64,000 nt of DNA from contig CAVSJA010000003.1 in the NCBI GenBank assembly GCA_963728145.1, forward strand, positions 248,001-312,000. Reading direction: 5' to 3'. The stretch's first letter is position 1. Each line of letters begins with the position of its first letter. The notes under the pieces were generated by a model. It saw nothing but the letters and a program-made list of their open reading frames with translations. It was not told the origin of the DNA and did no database searches. The DNA comes from CAVSJA01 sp963728145 (GTDB taxonomy: Bacteria; Bacteroidota; Bacteroidia; Chitinophagales; Chitinophagaceae). This document shows positions 17,560 to 25,560 of this stretch, one piece after another. Made by a program: the position numbers and the translations under genes.

Positions 17560-18072
17560 ATGAAATACATTTTTGGTCTTCTTATTATTAGTATTGCCTT
17601 AGGAGGCTTTGCGCAACATAATATTCCTCCCACAGACAATTTTCGTATCGAAGGAAAAGTAAAGCAAGGAATGACTGTTTCCTTGCAAGACCTTTCATCT
17701 TACCAATCTTATTCAATCGATAGTATAGTCATCACCAGTCATCTTGGACAAAGAAAGGAAATCCTGAAAGCTGTAAAGGGAGTGTTATTAAAAGATATTT
17801 TGAACAGGGTTGAAATAGACGCCGAAAGCCCTAAAGTTTTGAGTGAATATTATCTTGTTTGTGTAGCGTCAGATAACTACAAAGTTGTGTTTTCCTGGAA
17901 TGAGATATTTAATACAGATACAGGTAAATCTGTTTATATAATTACCGAACTGGATGGAAAGGCAGCATCTACATTGGAAACACGGACTGCGCTTATTTCT
18001 CCCAAAGACCAAATGACCGGTAGGCGCTATGTAATGGGATTACAGAAGATTATTGTAGAAAGGACAAAATAA
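17560..18072 (+). CDS. exported molybdopterin-oxidoreductase-fold protein
   Basis: 170 residues with signal peptide MKYIFGLLIISIALGGFAQ. The mature part resembles a short form of the sulphite-oxidase-type molybdopterin-binding domain: an RIEGKVKQGMTVSLQDLSSY start, VKGVLLKDILNRVEI, VVFSWNEIF, and a C-terminal RRYVMGLQKIIVERTK. The usual cofactor-ligating Cys is not evident at the expected place, so catalysis is doubtful. It is embedded in the molybdenum operon, 9 bp after the permease, so it could be a cofactor-binding chaperone or a cofactor-free relative. Confidence 0.7.
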   Translation: MKYIFGLLIISIALGGFAQHNIPPTDNFRIEGKVKQGMTVSLQDLSSYQSYSIDSIVITSHLGQRKEILKAVKGVLLKDILNRVEIDAESPKVLSEYYLVCVASDNYKVVFSWNEIFNTDTGKSVYIITELDGKAASTLETRTALISPKDQMTGRRYVMGLQKIIVERTK

Positions 18073-18144
18073 ACCAGCTGATACAATAGTCTCTATATAG
18101 AACGATTCTAGCTAATTTTGCTAAACAACTACTATTTCATAGAC

Positions 18145-18369
18145 ATGCAAATTCTCTTGTTTGGACAATTGGCTGATATTGCTGGTAGATTAGTGACTCT
18201 AGATGGGGTTACTGATACGGATTGCCTTATAAACGCCTTGCACAAAAAGCATCCGGCACTTGCTAATTCAAAATATGTTATTGCAGTAGATAAGAAGATC
18301 ATCACGTCTAATCAACAACTGAGTGAAAAAAGTGTGGTAGCATTATTGCCACCATTTTCAGGGGGATAA
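18145..18369 (+). CDS. moaD: MoaD, small subunit of molybdopterin synthase
   Basis: 74 residues from the ATG at 18145. Ubiquitin-like fold with start MQILLFGQLADIAG and the diagnostic C-terminal PPFSGG, whose last Gly is adenylated by MoeB and carries the thiocarboxylate sulphur for the dithiolene of molybdopterin. Immediately followed (1 bp) by the MoeB gene, its activating enzyme. Normal length for MoaD. Confidence 0.93.
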   Translation: MQILLFGQLADIAGRLVTLDGVTDTDCLINALHKKHPALANSKYVIAVDKKIITSNQQLSEKSVVALLPPFSGG

Positions 18370-18370
18370 A

Positions 18371-19486
18371 ATGAGCGACTCAAATTTATATGAACGTTAT
18401 CATCGCCAACTCATTTTGCCAGGGTTCGGTGAGGAAGCCCAGCAAAAATTATTGGATGCAAAAATCCTGGTTATTGGAGCAGGAGGTTTGGGTTGTCCCA
18501 TATTGCAATATTTAACGGCTGCGGGTGTAGGAACGATTGGTATTATTGACGATGATGTAGTACAACTAAACAATCTCCACCGCCAGCCATTGTATTCAGT
18601 AAATGATATTGGCCTTTCAAAAGCTCAAAGAGCTGCGGATATTTTGAGTCAACTAAATCCTCATATAAAAATTATTCCGTACAATCAACGGCTCATCACT
18701 CAAAATGCATTGACCTTACTTGACGAGTTTGACATAATCGTGGATGCTACCGATAATTTTCCTACACGATATTTAATTAATGATGCCTGCGTTATATTGA
18801 AAAAGACTTTGGTATATGGGGCCATTTCCCAATTTGAAGGACAACTAACTGTTTTCAGAAATCAAGACGCGAATGTTGTAAACTATCGCGATCTGTTTCC
18901 AGATCCACCAAAGGATGGAGAAGTATTAAGTTGCGCAGAAGCTGGTGTACTTGGCGTTCTGCCAGGAATAATCGGGACGATGATGGCAAATGAAACGATT
19001 AAATTGATTACTGGTATTGGAGCTCCTTTAGTTAACCAGCTATTTACATATAATGCTTTGAATAACCAGGTTTATCAACTCGCTTTAACGATTAGACATG
19101 AGAGCCGTTCATTGATACCCAAAAATGAAGCTGAGTTTTTGAAAATGGATTACCAGGAGCTTTGTTCATCGCCATTAACAAACCTGGAGATCGATGCAGA
19201 TAGATTTAATGAGCTTATTTCAAGCGAAAATGCTGATCTGATCGATGTGAGGGAATTGAATGAATTACCGGAAGTGAGTGAATTTACAAGTATCAGAATT
19301 CCATTGTCGACACTGGCTGATAATACAAAAAAGATCAAATCAAATATAGTTGTAACATTTTGCCAAACTGGTAAAAGGAGTTTCCAGGCAGTTAAGATCT
19401 TACATGCTATATTCGGTGAGAGCAAAAGAATCTATAGTTTGCGAGGTGGAATCTTGGAATGGAAAAAACAGAATCAGACCGTATGA
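18371..19486 (+). CDS. moeB: MoeB-type adenylyltransferase with rhodanese domain
   Basis: 371 residues. The E1-like domain (about 1-245) has VIGAGGLGCPILQYL for ATP binding, DDDVVQLNNLHRQPL, and DATDNFPTRYLINDAC. The C-terminal rhodanese domain (about 275-371) holds NADLIDVRE and the active-site loop CQTGKRS with Cys331. It adenylates the C-terminal Gly of MoaD and may itself deliver the sulphur. The two CxxC zinc pairs usual in MoeB are not present: the expected segments read AEAGVLG and LTIRHESRS. Its stop overlaps the moaE start (ATGA). Confidence 0.93.
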   Translation: MSDSNLYERYHRQLILPGFGEEAQQKLLDAKILVIGAGGLGCPILQYLTAAGVGTIGIIDDDVVQLNNLHRQPLYSVNDIGLSKAQRAADILSQLNPHIKIIPYNQRLITQNALTLLDEFDIIVDATDNFPTRYLINDACVILKKTLVYGAISQFEGQLTVFRNQDANVVNYRDLFPDPPKDGEVLSCAEAGVLGVLPGIIGTMMANETIKLITGIGAPLVNQLFTYNALNNQVYQLALTIRHESRSLIPKNEAEFLKMDYQELCSSPLTNLEIDADRFNELISSENADLIDVRELNELPEVSEFTSIRIPLSTLADNTKKIKSNIVVTFCQTGKRSFQAVKILHAIFGESKRIYSLRGGILEWKKQNQTV

Positions 19487-19932
19487 CAGAGAAAAAACCT
19501 AAAAATATTTTTATCCAGGGACCCATTGCTGCATCATTTATTGCTGACAGCATTGAAAAGCACAGTACAAAGACAAATATTGGCGCACATAGCATTTTTC
19601 TGGGCCAGGTAAGGGATGATCTTATTGAAGGAAAAAAAGTGGCTGCAATTGAATACAGTTGTTATGAAGAAATGGCCCTTGAAAAAATGCATACGATACG
19701 GGAGGCAATTTTTGCAAAGTATGAATTAACCTGCATGCATATTTATCATAGCCTGGGCAAAGTGCAGGTGGGCGAGGTATCTTTATTTGTATTTACATCT
19801 TCCATGCATCGCCGTGCGGCAATTGATGCCTGCAATGAAGTGGTAGAAAGATTGAAAAACGAATTACCGGTTTGGGGCAAAGAGATTTTTGTCGACGAGA
19901 CATATACCTGGAAACAAAACACGAATGGTTGA
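19483..19932 (+). CDS. moaE: MoaE, large subunit of molybdopterin synthase
   Basis: 149 residues from the ATG at 19483, chosen because it overlaps the moeB stop as ATGA; an upstream in-frame start at 19459 is also open. Family motifs: GAHSIFLGQVRDD, IEYSCYEEMALEKM, HSLGKVQVGEVSLFVFTSS, and HRRAAIDACNEVVERLKNEL, ending PVWGKEIF with the catalytic Lys. With MoaD it turns cyclic pyranopterin into molybdopterin. Overlaps moaC-moaB by 8 bp. Confidence 0.95.
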   Translation: MTEKKPKNIFIQGPIAASFIADSIEKHSTKTNIGAHSIFLGQVRDDLIEGKKVAAIEYSCYEEMALEKMHTIREAIFAKYELTCMHIYHSLGKVQVGEVSLFVFTSSMHRRAAIDACNEVVERLKNELPVWGKEIFVDETYTWKQNTNG

Positions 19933-20836
19933 TATTACACATAAGCAGAGTAGCCTAAGAAAAGCAGTCGCAACGGCCATAGTAAGCGTATCTCAACGGG
20001 AGACGATCGAAGCTGTAAAGAATAAGACAGTGGCTAAGGGCGATGTATTTGAATTCTCAAGAGCGGCCGGATTGTTGGCAATTAAGAAGACGAGCGACGT
20101 GATACCCGATTGTCACCCTTTGCCTGTTGAATTTGCCGCTATAACTTACTCCATTGAGGATTTGCAGATTCATATAAAGGTTGAAGTCCACACTATTTAT
20201 AAAACAGGTGTTGAAGTGGAAGCAATGCATGGTGCCGCTGTAGTTGCATTGGTAATGTATGATATGCTCAAACCAATCGATAAAGCGATCGAAATTTCGG
20301 CAATAAAACTGGAGAGCAAAACGGGCGGAAAGACAGACTTAAAGATTGAATCTAGCACATTAAAAACAGCAGTTGTGGTATGCTCCGATACTGTTTCAAA
20401 TGGTGAGAAGGAAGATAAATCCGGCAAAAGAATTGTTCAACGTTTGAAACAGTTTAATATAGAAGCCTCGGGATACACAGTGATCCCTGATAACGTGGAG
20501 AAGATTCAAAAGACATTGAAAGAATATGTAGAACAGGGCTTCGACCTGGTAATTTTTACCGGAGGCACAGGGCTATCCGAAAGAGACAATACTCCTGAAG
20601 CAATTGCACCACTTTTGGATAAAGGAATTCCCGGCATTGCGGAAACAGCTCGCAATTATGGTCAGCAACGCATGCCTTATGCCATGCTTTCACGTGGCGT
20701 TTCCGGTTTTGTAAAAAACACTTTGGTGTTAACCTTTCCCGGTTCAACCAGGGGAGTTGAAGAATCAATGGATGCACTCTTCCCGCAAGTGCTGCATGTA
20801 TTTGATGTGAGGAATTCTGGGAATAATCTTCACTAG
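19925..20836 (+). CDS. moaCB: MoaC-MoaB fusion protein
   Basis: 303 residues from the ATG at 19925. Residues 1-140 are MoaC (cyclic pyranopterin synthase): start MVDITHKQSSLRKAVA, PDCHPLP and EAMHGAAVVALVMYDM are its conserved segments. Residues 150-300 are MoaB/MogA-type, which adenylates molybdopterin: VCSDTVSNGEKEDKSG, FTGGTGLSERDNTPEA and LTFPGSTRGVEES. Such fusions are known in Bacteroidota. It is the last gene of the operon and is followed by a terminator. No moeA for metal insertion is in the window, so that step must be encoded elsewhere. Confidence 0.94.
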   Translation: MVDITHKQSSLRKAVATAIVSVSQRETIEAVKNKTVAKGDVFEFSRAAGLLAIKKTSDVIPDCHPLPVEFAAITYSIEDLQIHIKVEVHTIYKTGVEVEAMHGAAVVALVMYDMLKPIDKAIEISAIKLESKTGGKTDLKIESSTLKTAVVVCSDTVSNGEKEDKSGKRIVQRLKQFNIEASGYTVIPDNVEKIQKTLKEYVEQGFDLVIFTGGTGLSERDNTPEAIAPLLDKGIPGIAETARNYGQQRMPYAMLSRGVSGFVKNTLVLTFPGSTRGVEESMDALFPQVLHVFDVRNSGNNLH

Positions 20837-20901
20837 CCTCTACTTGTATAGACCTCGCCTGGAAATACAGTGGCAATTCGGTCAAACTATCAAAAATAAA
20901 A

Positions 20902-20929
20902 AAGCCTTTCTGTTTATGCAGAAAGGCTT
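20902..20929. terminator. bidirectional terminator ending the molybdenum operon
   Basis: AAGCCTTTCTG (20902-20912) and CAGAAAGGCTT (20919-20929) pair perfectly around TTTATG. It lies between convergent genes; an A tract precedes it, giving a T tract on the minus strand. Confidence 0.82.
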
Positions 20930-20949
20930 GTTGCGGAATATCGCAGTTG

Positions 20950-22566
20950 CTAATTTTTTCCCTTAGATTTTTCTCCTTTCGCCACATTATCATTCTTTTC
21001 TTTTTCTTCACGGTCTTTCTTTTCCTTATCTTCCTTTGCTTTTCGATCTTTTTCTTCTTTATCCTTCTTCTCTTTCTCTTCGCGATCTTTCTTCTCCTTT
21101 TCTTCACGGTCTTTCTTTTCTTTCTCTTCACGATCTTTCTTCTTCTCTTCACGGTCTTTCTTCTCCTTCTCTTCGCGATCTTCCTTTTCTTTCTCTTGAC
21201 GGTCTTTCTTCTCCTTTTCTTCGCGATCTTTCTTCTCCTTTTCTTCACGGTCTTTCTTCTCCTTCTCTTCGCGATCTTTCTTTTCCTTCTCTTCACGATC
21301 CTTCTTCTCCTTTTCTTCACGGTCTTTCTTCTCTTTCTCTTCACGATCTTTTTTCTCCTCTTCACGATCTTTCTTCTCTTTCTCTTCACGATCCTTCTTC
21401 TCCTTTTCTTCACGGTCTTGCTTTTCTTTCTCTTCGCGGTCTTTCTTATCCTTTTCTTCACGATCTTTCTTCTCTTTTTCTTCACGATCTTTCTTATCCT
21501 TCTCGTCGCGTTCTTTCTTCTCTTTCTCTTCACGATCTTTCTTATCCTTTTCTTCACGATCTTTTTTCTCTTTGTCTTCGCGATCTTTCTTATCCTTTTC
21601 CTCACGGTCCTTCTTATCCTTTTCTTCACGATCTTTCTTCTCTTTGTCTTCGCGATCCTTCTTATCCTTTTCTTCGCGATCCCTCTTATCTCTCTCATCA
21701 CGATCTTTCTTATCCTTTGCTTCTTTCTTTTCCTTGTCTTCGCGGTCCTTTTTATCCTTTTCTTCTCTATCTTTCTTTTCTTTCTCGTCACGATACCTGT
21801 CTTTTTCTTCCTTATCCTTCTTTTCCTTCTCTTCCCGGTCTATCTTATCCTTTTCTTCTCTATCTTTCTTTTCCCTCTCTTCGCGATCTTTTTTATATTT
21901 ATCTTCCCTATCCTCACGATCTTTTTTGTATTTTTCTTCCCTATCTTTCTTTTCTTTCTCGTCGCGATATTTATCATACTTGTCATCTTTTTCCTTTCTT
22001 TCCTTTTCTTCACGGTCTTTCCTATCCTTCTCGTCGCGATATTTCTTTTCTCGTTCGTCACGATCTCTCTTTTCTTTTTCTTCCCAATATTTCCTGTCTT
22101 TCTCATCACGATTCTTTTTATACCTTTCTTCTCTCTCCTTCTTTTCTCTTTCCTCACGATCTAGCCTATCCTTTTCTTCTTTCTCTTTCTTTTCTCTCTC
22201 TTCACGCTCTTTCCTATATTTTTCTTCCCATTCTTTCTTTTCCTTTTCGTCACGATATTTCCTATACTTTTCTTCTCTTTCCCTCCTTTCTCTCTCCTCA
22301 CGATATTTCCTATCCTTTTCTTCTTTTGCGAGCCGGTCTCTTTCTTCCTGTTCTTTTATAGGATCAACCGGGGGTGGATCAACTTTTTCCCGTATGTAAA
22401 CAGTATCTGGTTTCTGATTAACTACAACAACTTTTGGTTGTTCTCTTACAATTACGGTTCTCGTTGGGGCCGGAGTATAAACCGTCCTTCGCGTCGATCC
22501 GCAACTAAATATCAGAATAATGAAAATGGCATAGCAAAATGCCAAGAGAGTAGGTCTGGCTTTCAT
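20950..22566 (-). CDS. lipoprotein with very long charged helix
   Basis: 538 residues. The N-terminus is a lipoprotein signal (IFIILIFSCGST, Cys22). Residues 23-80 are Val/Pro-rich (TVIVREQPKVVVVN, DPPPVDPIKEQEE). From about 80 to the end it is almost only K, E, D and R, in many copies of the octad KKDREEKE and variants with Y or I. This pattern fits a single alpha-helix stabilised by i to i+4 Glu-Lys pairs, or a coiled coil; at 0.15 nm per residue it would be roughly 65 nm long. The residues after the Cys (GSTRR) lack the acidic surface-export signal of Bacteroidota, so a periplasmic-facing position is likelier. Function unknown. Codon repetition leaves several other frames open, which are not genes. 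Confidence 0.78.
   Translation of the reverse strand: MKARPTLLAFCYAIFIILIFSCGSTRRTVYTPAPTRTVIVREQPKVVVVNQKPDTVYIREKVDPPPVDPIKEQEERDRLAKEEKDRKYREERERREREEKYRKYRDEKEKKEWEEKYRKEREEREKKEKEEKDRLDREEREKKEREERYKKNRDEKDRKYWEEKEKRDRDEREKKYRDEKDRKDREEKERKEKDDKYDKYRDEKEKKDREEKYKKDREDREDKYKKDREEREKKDREEKDKIDREEKEKKDKEEKDRYRDEKEKKDREEKDKKDREDKEKKEAKDKKDRDERDKRDREEKDKKDREDKEKKDREEKDKKDREEKDKKDREDKEKKDREEKDKKDREEKEKKERDEKDKKDREEKEKKDREEKDKKDREEKEKQDREEKEKKDREEKEKKDREEEKKDREEKEKKDREEKEKKDREEKEKKDREEKEKKDREEKEKKDREEKEKKDRQEKEKEDREEKEKKDREEKKKDREEKEKKDREEKEKKDREEKEKKDKEEKDRKAKEDKEKKDREEKEKNDNVAKGEKSKGKN
20990..22330 (-). repeat. 24-bp coding repeat array
   Basis: The helix-coding part is built of a 24-bp unit that encodes the octad KKDREEKE; on the plus strand it reads as CTTTCTTCTCCTTTTCTTCA-like units with a CGATC or CGGTC mark. 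Copies between about 21050 and 21560 are nearly identical, while those above 21800 are degenerate, suggesting that the array grew towards the C-terminus. Copy number is likely to vary between strains. Confidence 0.75.
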
Positions 22567-22825
22567 AGTATTAGATTTTAACTATAGTCACCTTGTTCCA
22601 ATATTTTCGGAAGTAAGGGATTTTAGTGAGATTATAACGGTGAAAAATGGCTTTTAGTGTCAGTAATCACTGCCGGAACGACATTATTTGTGAATCTAAT
22701 TATTGATAACCAAACACTTGCATATTTAGATTTTTGCAACTTTCTGGATTTGAGCTAACGGGAATAAATTCAAGTTTGATAGCTGTCAAGGTGATTTTCA
22801 GTTAGCAGGTCTAATTGACTTTTGA

Positions 22826-23281
22826 TTAGATAGTCTTTATCCGGAGATCATATATAAAATCCTTTATTTCAACAATTCTGAATAATTCCTTATCAGGATG
22901 CAATGGGTTCAATAAATAATTGAATTCTTCCGGGATAACTACAGAAGGTATCTTAATTGAAGGAGCGATCATCGATCTCAATAATGCAGTTCCAAAATGA
23001 GCTGCATCGGCGGGGGCAGGAGCAAGCCTCCAGTTGCCTGGTAATTCGGAAATGGTTACCTCATGAATATGATCTGGGATTTCAATTGTCGTAAGACTTA
23101 ATGCACGCGGAATATCATCAACATTTACATTAACCGTATATTCCAATAAGGCCAAAGATCGGCTTTCAGATGCATAAAGACATGGAGTTCCTTTGTCATT
23201 CCATCTTCCACCAAAAAGCCTTGCACCTTCCCCGCTTAATTCGGCTGCATACTTGGATTTTACAATGCGATAGACGTACAT
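22826..23281 (-). CDS. RES-domain toxin
   Basis: 151 residues, RES family. Conserved features are the start YRIVKSKYA, the GARLFGGRWNDKGTPCLYAS segment with its Arg, and ALLEYTVNV with the Glu; all three are catalytic-site elements in known RES toxins, which degrade NAD+ and stop growth. A late SVVIPEEFNYLLNPLHPD segment closes the fold. Its start is 3 bp after the stop of the Xre-type antitoxin gene, so the two form one operon. Confidence 0.9.
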   Translation of the reverse strand: MYVYRIVKSKYAAELSGEGARLFGGRWNDKGTPCLYASESRSLALLEYTVNVNVDDIPRALSLTTIEIPDHIHEVTISELPGNWRLAPAPADAAHFGTALLRSMIAPSIKIPSVVIPEEFNYLLNPLHPDKELFRIVEIKDFIYDLRIKTI

Positions 23282-23284
23282 AAA

Positions 23285-23893
23285 TCAGGAATGAACTCCA
23301 TATTCAATGCGTCCTATCAAATTCCTGACCTCTTCTCGTCCAAAACTATTGTGAAGAATATCAAATGGTGCTTTGCCTCCCAGTGCTTTATTTGGACGAA
23401 AAATCCATTTATTAAACCTATTCTTATCCTCAAAAATTGCAAAGCCAAATGAATAAATATCAGCAAGACCAAGGATTTTTTCACTCAGGCCGGGCCTGAA
23501 CTTTGAATTCCCTTTTTTATTGATTAAAGTTGCTTTCGTAACAGATAGCATTTTTGCAAGTTGATCATAATTCAACTCAGATTTTTCCTTAAATCTTTCC
23601 AATTCCTTTTTTGTAATTCCCTGATCACTTATTTCCATCTTTTCAATTGAGGTTAATTGACTTTCCGGTCTTTGGCCCACACCAATGGGAATCAGGTTAG
23701 CTTTACCTCTTTCGGATTTTCTGCTAAAGGCCTGCAGAATTTGCAAATCAGCTTCAGAAACATTAGGAAGATCAGAATTGTCAGAAACAGGGTACGCGGA
23801 GCGTTTTTTCGGAAGCTTAATAAGTTTACCAGTTCCGGGATCTCTATTTGTGTTTGTACTAGTTCCTTTTCCCTTAGCATCCTTTCTTTTCAT
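23285..23893 (-). CDS. Xre/MbcA/ParS-type antitoxin
   Basis: 202 residues. The C-terminal half has the Xre-like helix-turn-helix (ITKKELERFKEKSELNYDQL, AKMLSVTKATLINKK) and the toxin-binding domain (LSEKILGLADIYSFGFAIFE, FNKWIFRPNKALGGKAPFDI, EEVRNLIGRIEYGVHS). The first 95 residues are a basic, low-complexity extension (MKRKDAKGKGTSTNTN...), longer than usual for the family. It neutralises the RES toxin encoded next and likely represses the operon at the palindrome 22 bp upstream. Confidence 0.9.
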   Translation of the reverse strand: MKRKDAKGKGTSTNTNRDPGTGKLIKLPKKRSAYPVSDNSDLPNVSEADLQILQAFSRKSERGKANLIPIGVGQRPESQLTSIEKMEISDQGITKKELERFKEKSELNYDQLAKMLSVTKATLINKKGNSKFRPGLSEKILGLADIYSFGFAIFEDKNRFNKWIFRPNKALGGKAPFDILHNSFGREEVRNLIGRIEYGVHS

Positions 23894-23914
23894 AGTACTA
23901 AATTTTACTAAAGT

Positions 23915-23932
23915 TAGTATAAAATTATACTA
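23915..23932. promoter_or_regulatory. antitoxin operator palindrome
   Basis: TAGTATAAAATTATACTA: 8-bp arms TAGTATAA and TTATACTA around AA, perfectly paired, 21 bp upstream of the antitoxin start codon. A TAGTACTAA half-site-like sequence lies at 23893-23901, overlapping the start region. Fits autorepression by the toxin-antitoxin complex. Confidence 0.65.
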
Positions 23933-24129
23933 TGGCCAATTAATTTATTGAAATTGATTTTGAAATTTCTACCTATTGGAAGTCAATAGCTGGCTAGAAC
24001 TTCCCGATCAATGAAAAATTGATATGGTTGGAGAAATTGTCGCAAACGGAGCATATGACCAGTTCAAATAGGATGAAGAGTGGGGTTTATGTATTGAAAG
24101 CAGGTAATTACATGGGAGAAGTTTGTATT

Positions 24130-24444
24130 TTATTGAACTTTACTGAATTCTATTGATTTAAATTCAAAACCCAAAGAATTGGCTAAAACTTCTCGTTCTG
24201 CCATACCTACAAAGGAAATGGTCAGTACCGAACCTGGTTTCGCATTGATCGTGAAATTTCCATTCGCATCTGTTTTAGTACCGGTTTGCGAACCCTTTAC
24301 GGTAATAGTTGCTCCAGATAAAGGTTCACCACTTGATTTGTCAGTGACCTTGCCAGACACGGCTTCTGTTTGGGCAAATGCCTCGAAAAAAAACAGTTGG
24401 ACGATAAGGAAACAGCTAAGCAGTAAAGCAGCTTTACTCTTCAT
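24130..24444 (-). CDS. short exported carboxypeptidase-like regulatory domain protein
   Basis: 104 residues from the ATG at 24444. A signal peptide (MKSKAALLLSCFLIVQLFFF...AFAQ) is followed by one carboxypeptidase-D-type regulatory domain: VSGKVTDKSSGEPLSGATIT, GTKTDANGNFTINA, LTISFVGMAE. This is normally the N-domain of a SusC-like receptor, but here no plug or barrel follows. It is either a free-standing domain or the stump of a receptor gene. Confidence 0.75.
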   Translation of the reverse strand: MKSKAALLLSCFLIVQLFFFEAFAQTEAVSGKVTDKSSGEPLSGATITVKGSQTGTKTDANGNFTINAKPGSVLTISFVGMAEREVLANSLGFEFKSIEFSKVQ

Positions 24445-24602
24445 ACACAAGCTTTGTTTTTGGTTACAAAAATGAATTCTTGGGACTCCTAAACTAAATT
24501 AACAGGGACTAAATGAAAAGCCTCATCAGTTACCCTATCAATACCACATCAATTAGGTTAGAATGCGCTGGGGATTGGGGTTTTGTGCATATCAATACCA
24601 CA

Positions 24603-25475
24603 TCAACGGGAAACAGTCGCCAGAATCGTGACCTTCCCGTCAGGTCCGATTTTTCGAACACGCGGTATCCATGCTTTGCGCACTTCCTGGAGTGAAGGAA
24701 CTACATCGTGCCACTCCAGCACATATACTTCATCGTGAACCACTGCAACACCTGTTGGTGTCCATGGACCTGATACTTCCAGAATGGTGGTTATTGTACC
24801 TTGAGGGGTTATCTTGAGCAAACTGCGACTACCGGTTGCAGCCACAAATACAACTCCCAATGAATCGACTGCCAACCCTCGACAATAGGATGGCATTGTT
24901 CCGGATGGCAAATCACTGCCTGCTTTCCCGGCAAAGGTTGCAATGGTTGAAACATTTCCGTCCTTCGTAATTTTTCGGATTGTGCTGACATTAGCATTGC
25001 TCACATCCGTAATATAGAGAGAGCCGTCCGGTCCGGCGGCTATACCCGTGATGGACTCAAATTTTTTATCGGTCACGAATACTGATTCTTTTCCTTCTGG
25101 GGTTCTCCGGACAATTTTTACAGGGTTGGTTCTGGCATCGCCATAATATATATTTCCGTCTTTGTTGACGACAAGTGGAAAATCGGAACACATAATAAGG
25201 GCCGGTTTGTTGCCTTGTGGTGTGACTCTTTCAAAATAATCTCCAAAGCTTTTCTGCGATTCAGCGAATTTTCCGGTCTCATCTATTGTCATCCAGTGAA
25301 ATTCCGGCGCGGGAATGTAAGTGAGTTTACCTTGTTTATCAATTTTCCAAACGCCCATCCCCGTGTCGGTAAAATAAATCTGACCATATTTGTCAACTAC
25401 GATGCCGGAACCAGGATGAGCAGATGAAGTGATTCCAAATAGCCCACATAGAATAATAATCAATAAAGTTTTCAT
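24603..25475 (-). CDS. secreted NHL-repeat beta-propeller protein
   Basis: 290 residues with signal peptide MKTLLIIILCGLFGITSSA. The rest is made of NHL/SMP-30-like blades: GIVVDKYGQIYFTDTGMGVW, FPLVVNKDGNIYYGDA, GIAAGPDGSLYITDVSNANV, GLAVDSLGVVFVAATGSRS, GVAVVHDEVYVLEWHD. Such propellers bind or cleave small substrates, but no lactonase metal site can be fixed here. TACCTTTG on the minus strand (25481-25488) matches a -7 box directly before the start. Confidence 0.82.
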   Translation of the reverse strand: MKTLLIIILCGLFGITSSAHPGSGIVVDKYGQIYFTDTGMGVWKIDKQGKLTYIPAPEFHWMTIDETGKFAESQKSFGDYFERVTPQGNKPALIMCSDFPLVVNKDGNIYYGDARTNPVKIVRRTPEGKESVFVTDKKFESITGIAAGPDGSLYITDVSNANVSTIRKITKDGNVSTIATFAGKAGSDLPSGTMPSYCRGLAVDSLGVVFVAATGSRSLLKITPQGTITTILEVSGPWTPTGVAVVHDEVYVLEWHDVVPSLQEVRKAWIPRVRKIGPDGKVTILATVSR

Positions 25476-25560
25476 TATTACAAAGGTAATTTGACCTATC
25501 GGAGGAACATAGGGGATTAGATGAAAGAAGAGAAAGTCTTGATGAAATGCAATTGTTTTA

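Noticed and set aside
20556..22399. Four other long ORFs on both strands (up to 441 residues) across the charged lipoprotein gene
   Set aside because: They are by-products of the 24-bp repeat, which keeps all frames open. Their products are pure Phe/Leu/Ser or Arg/Lys low-complexity sequence with no starts, signals or domains.
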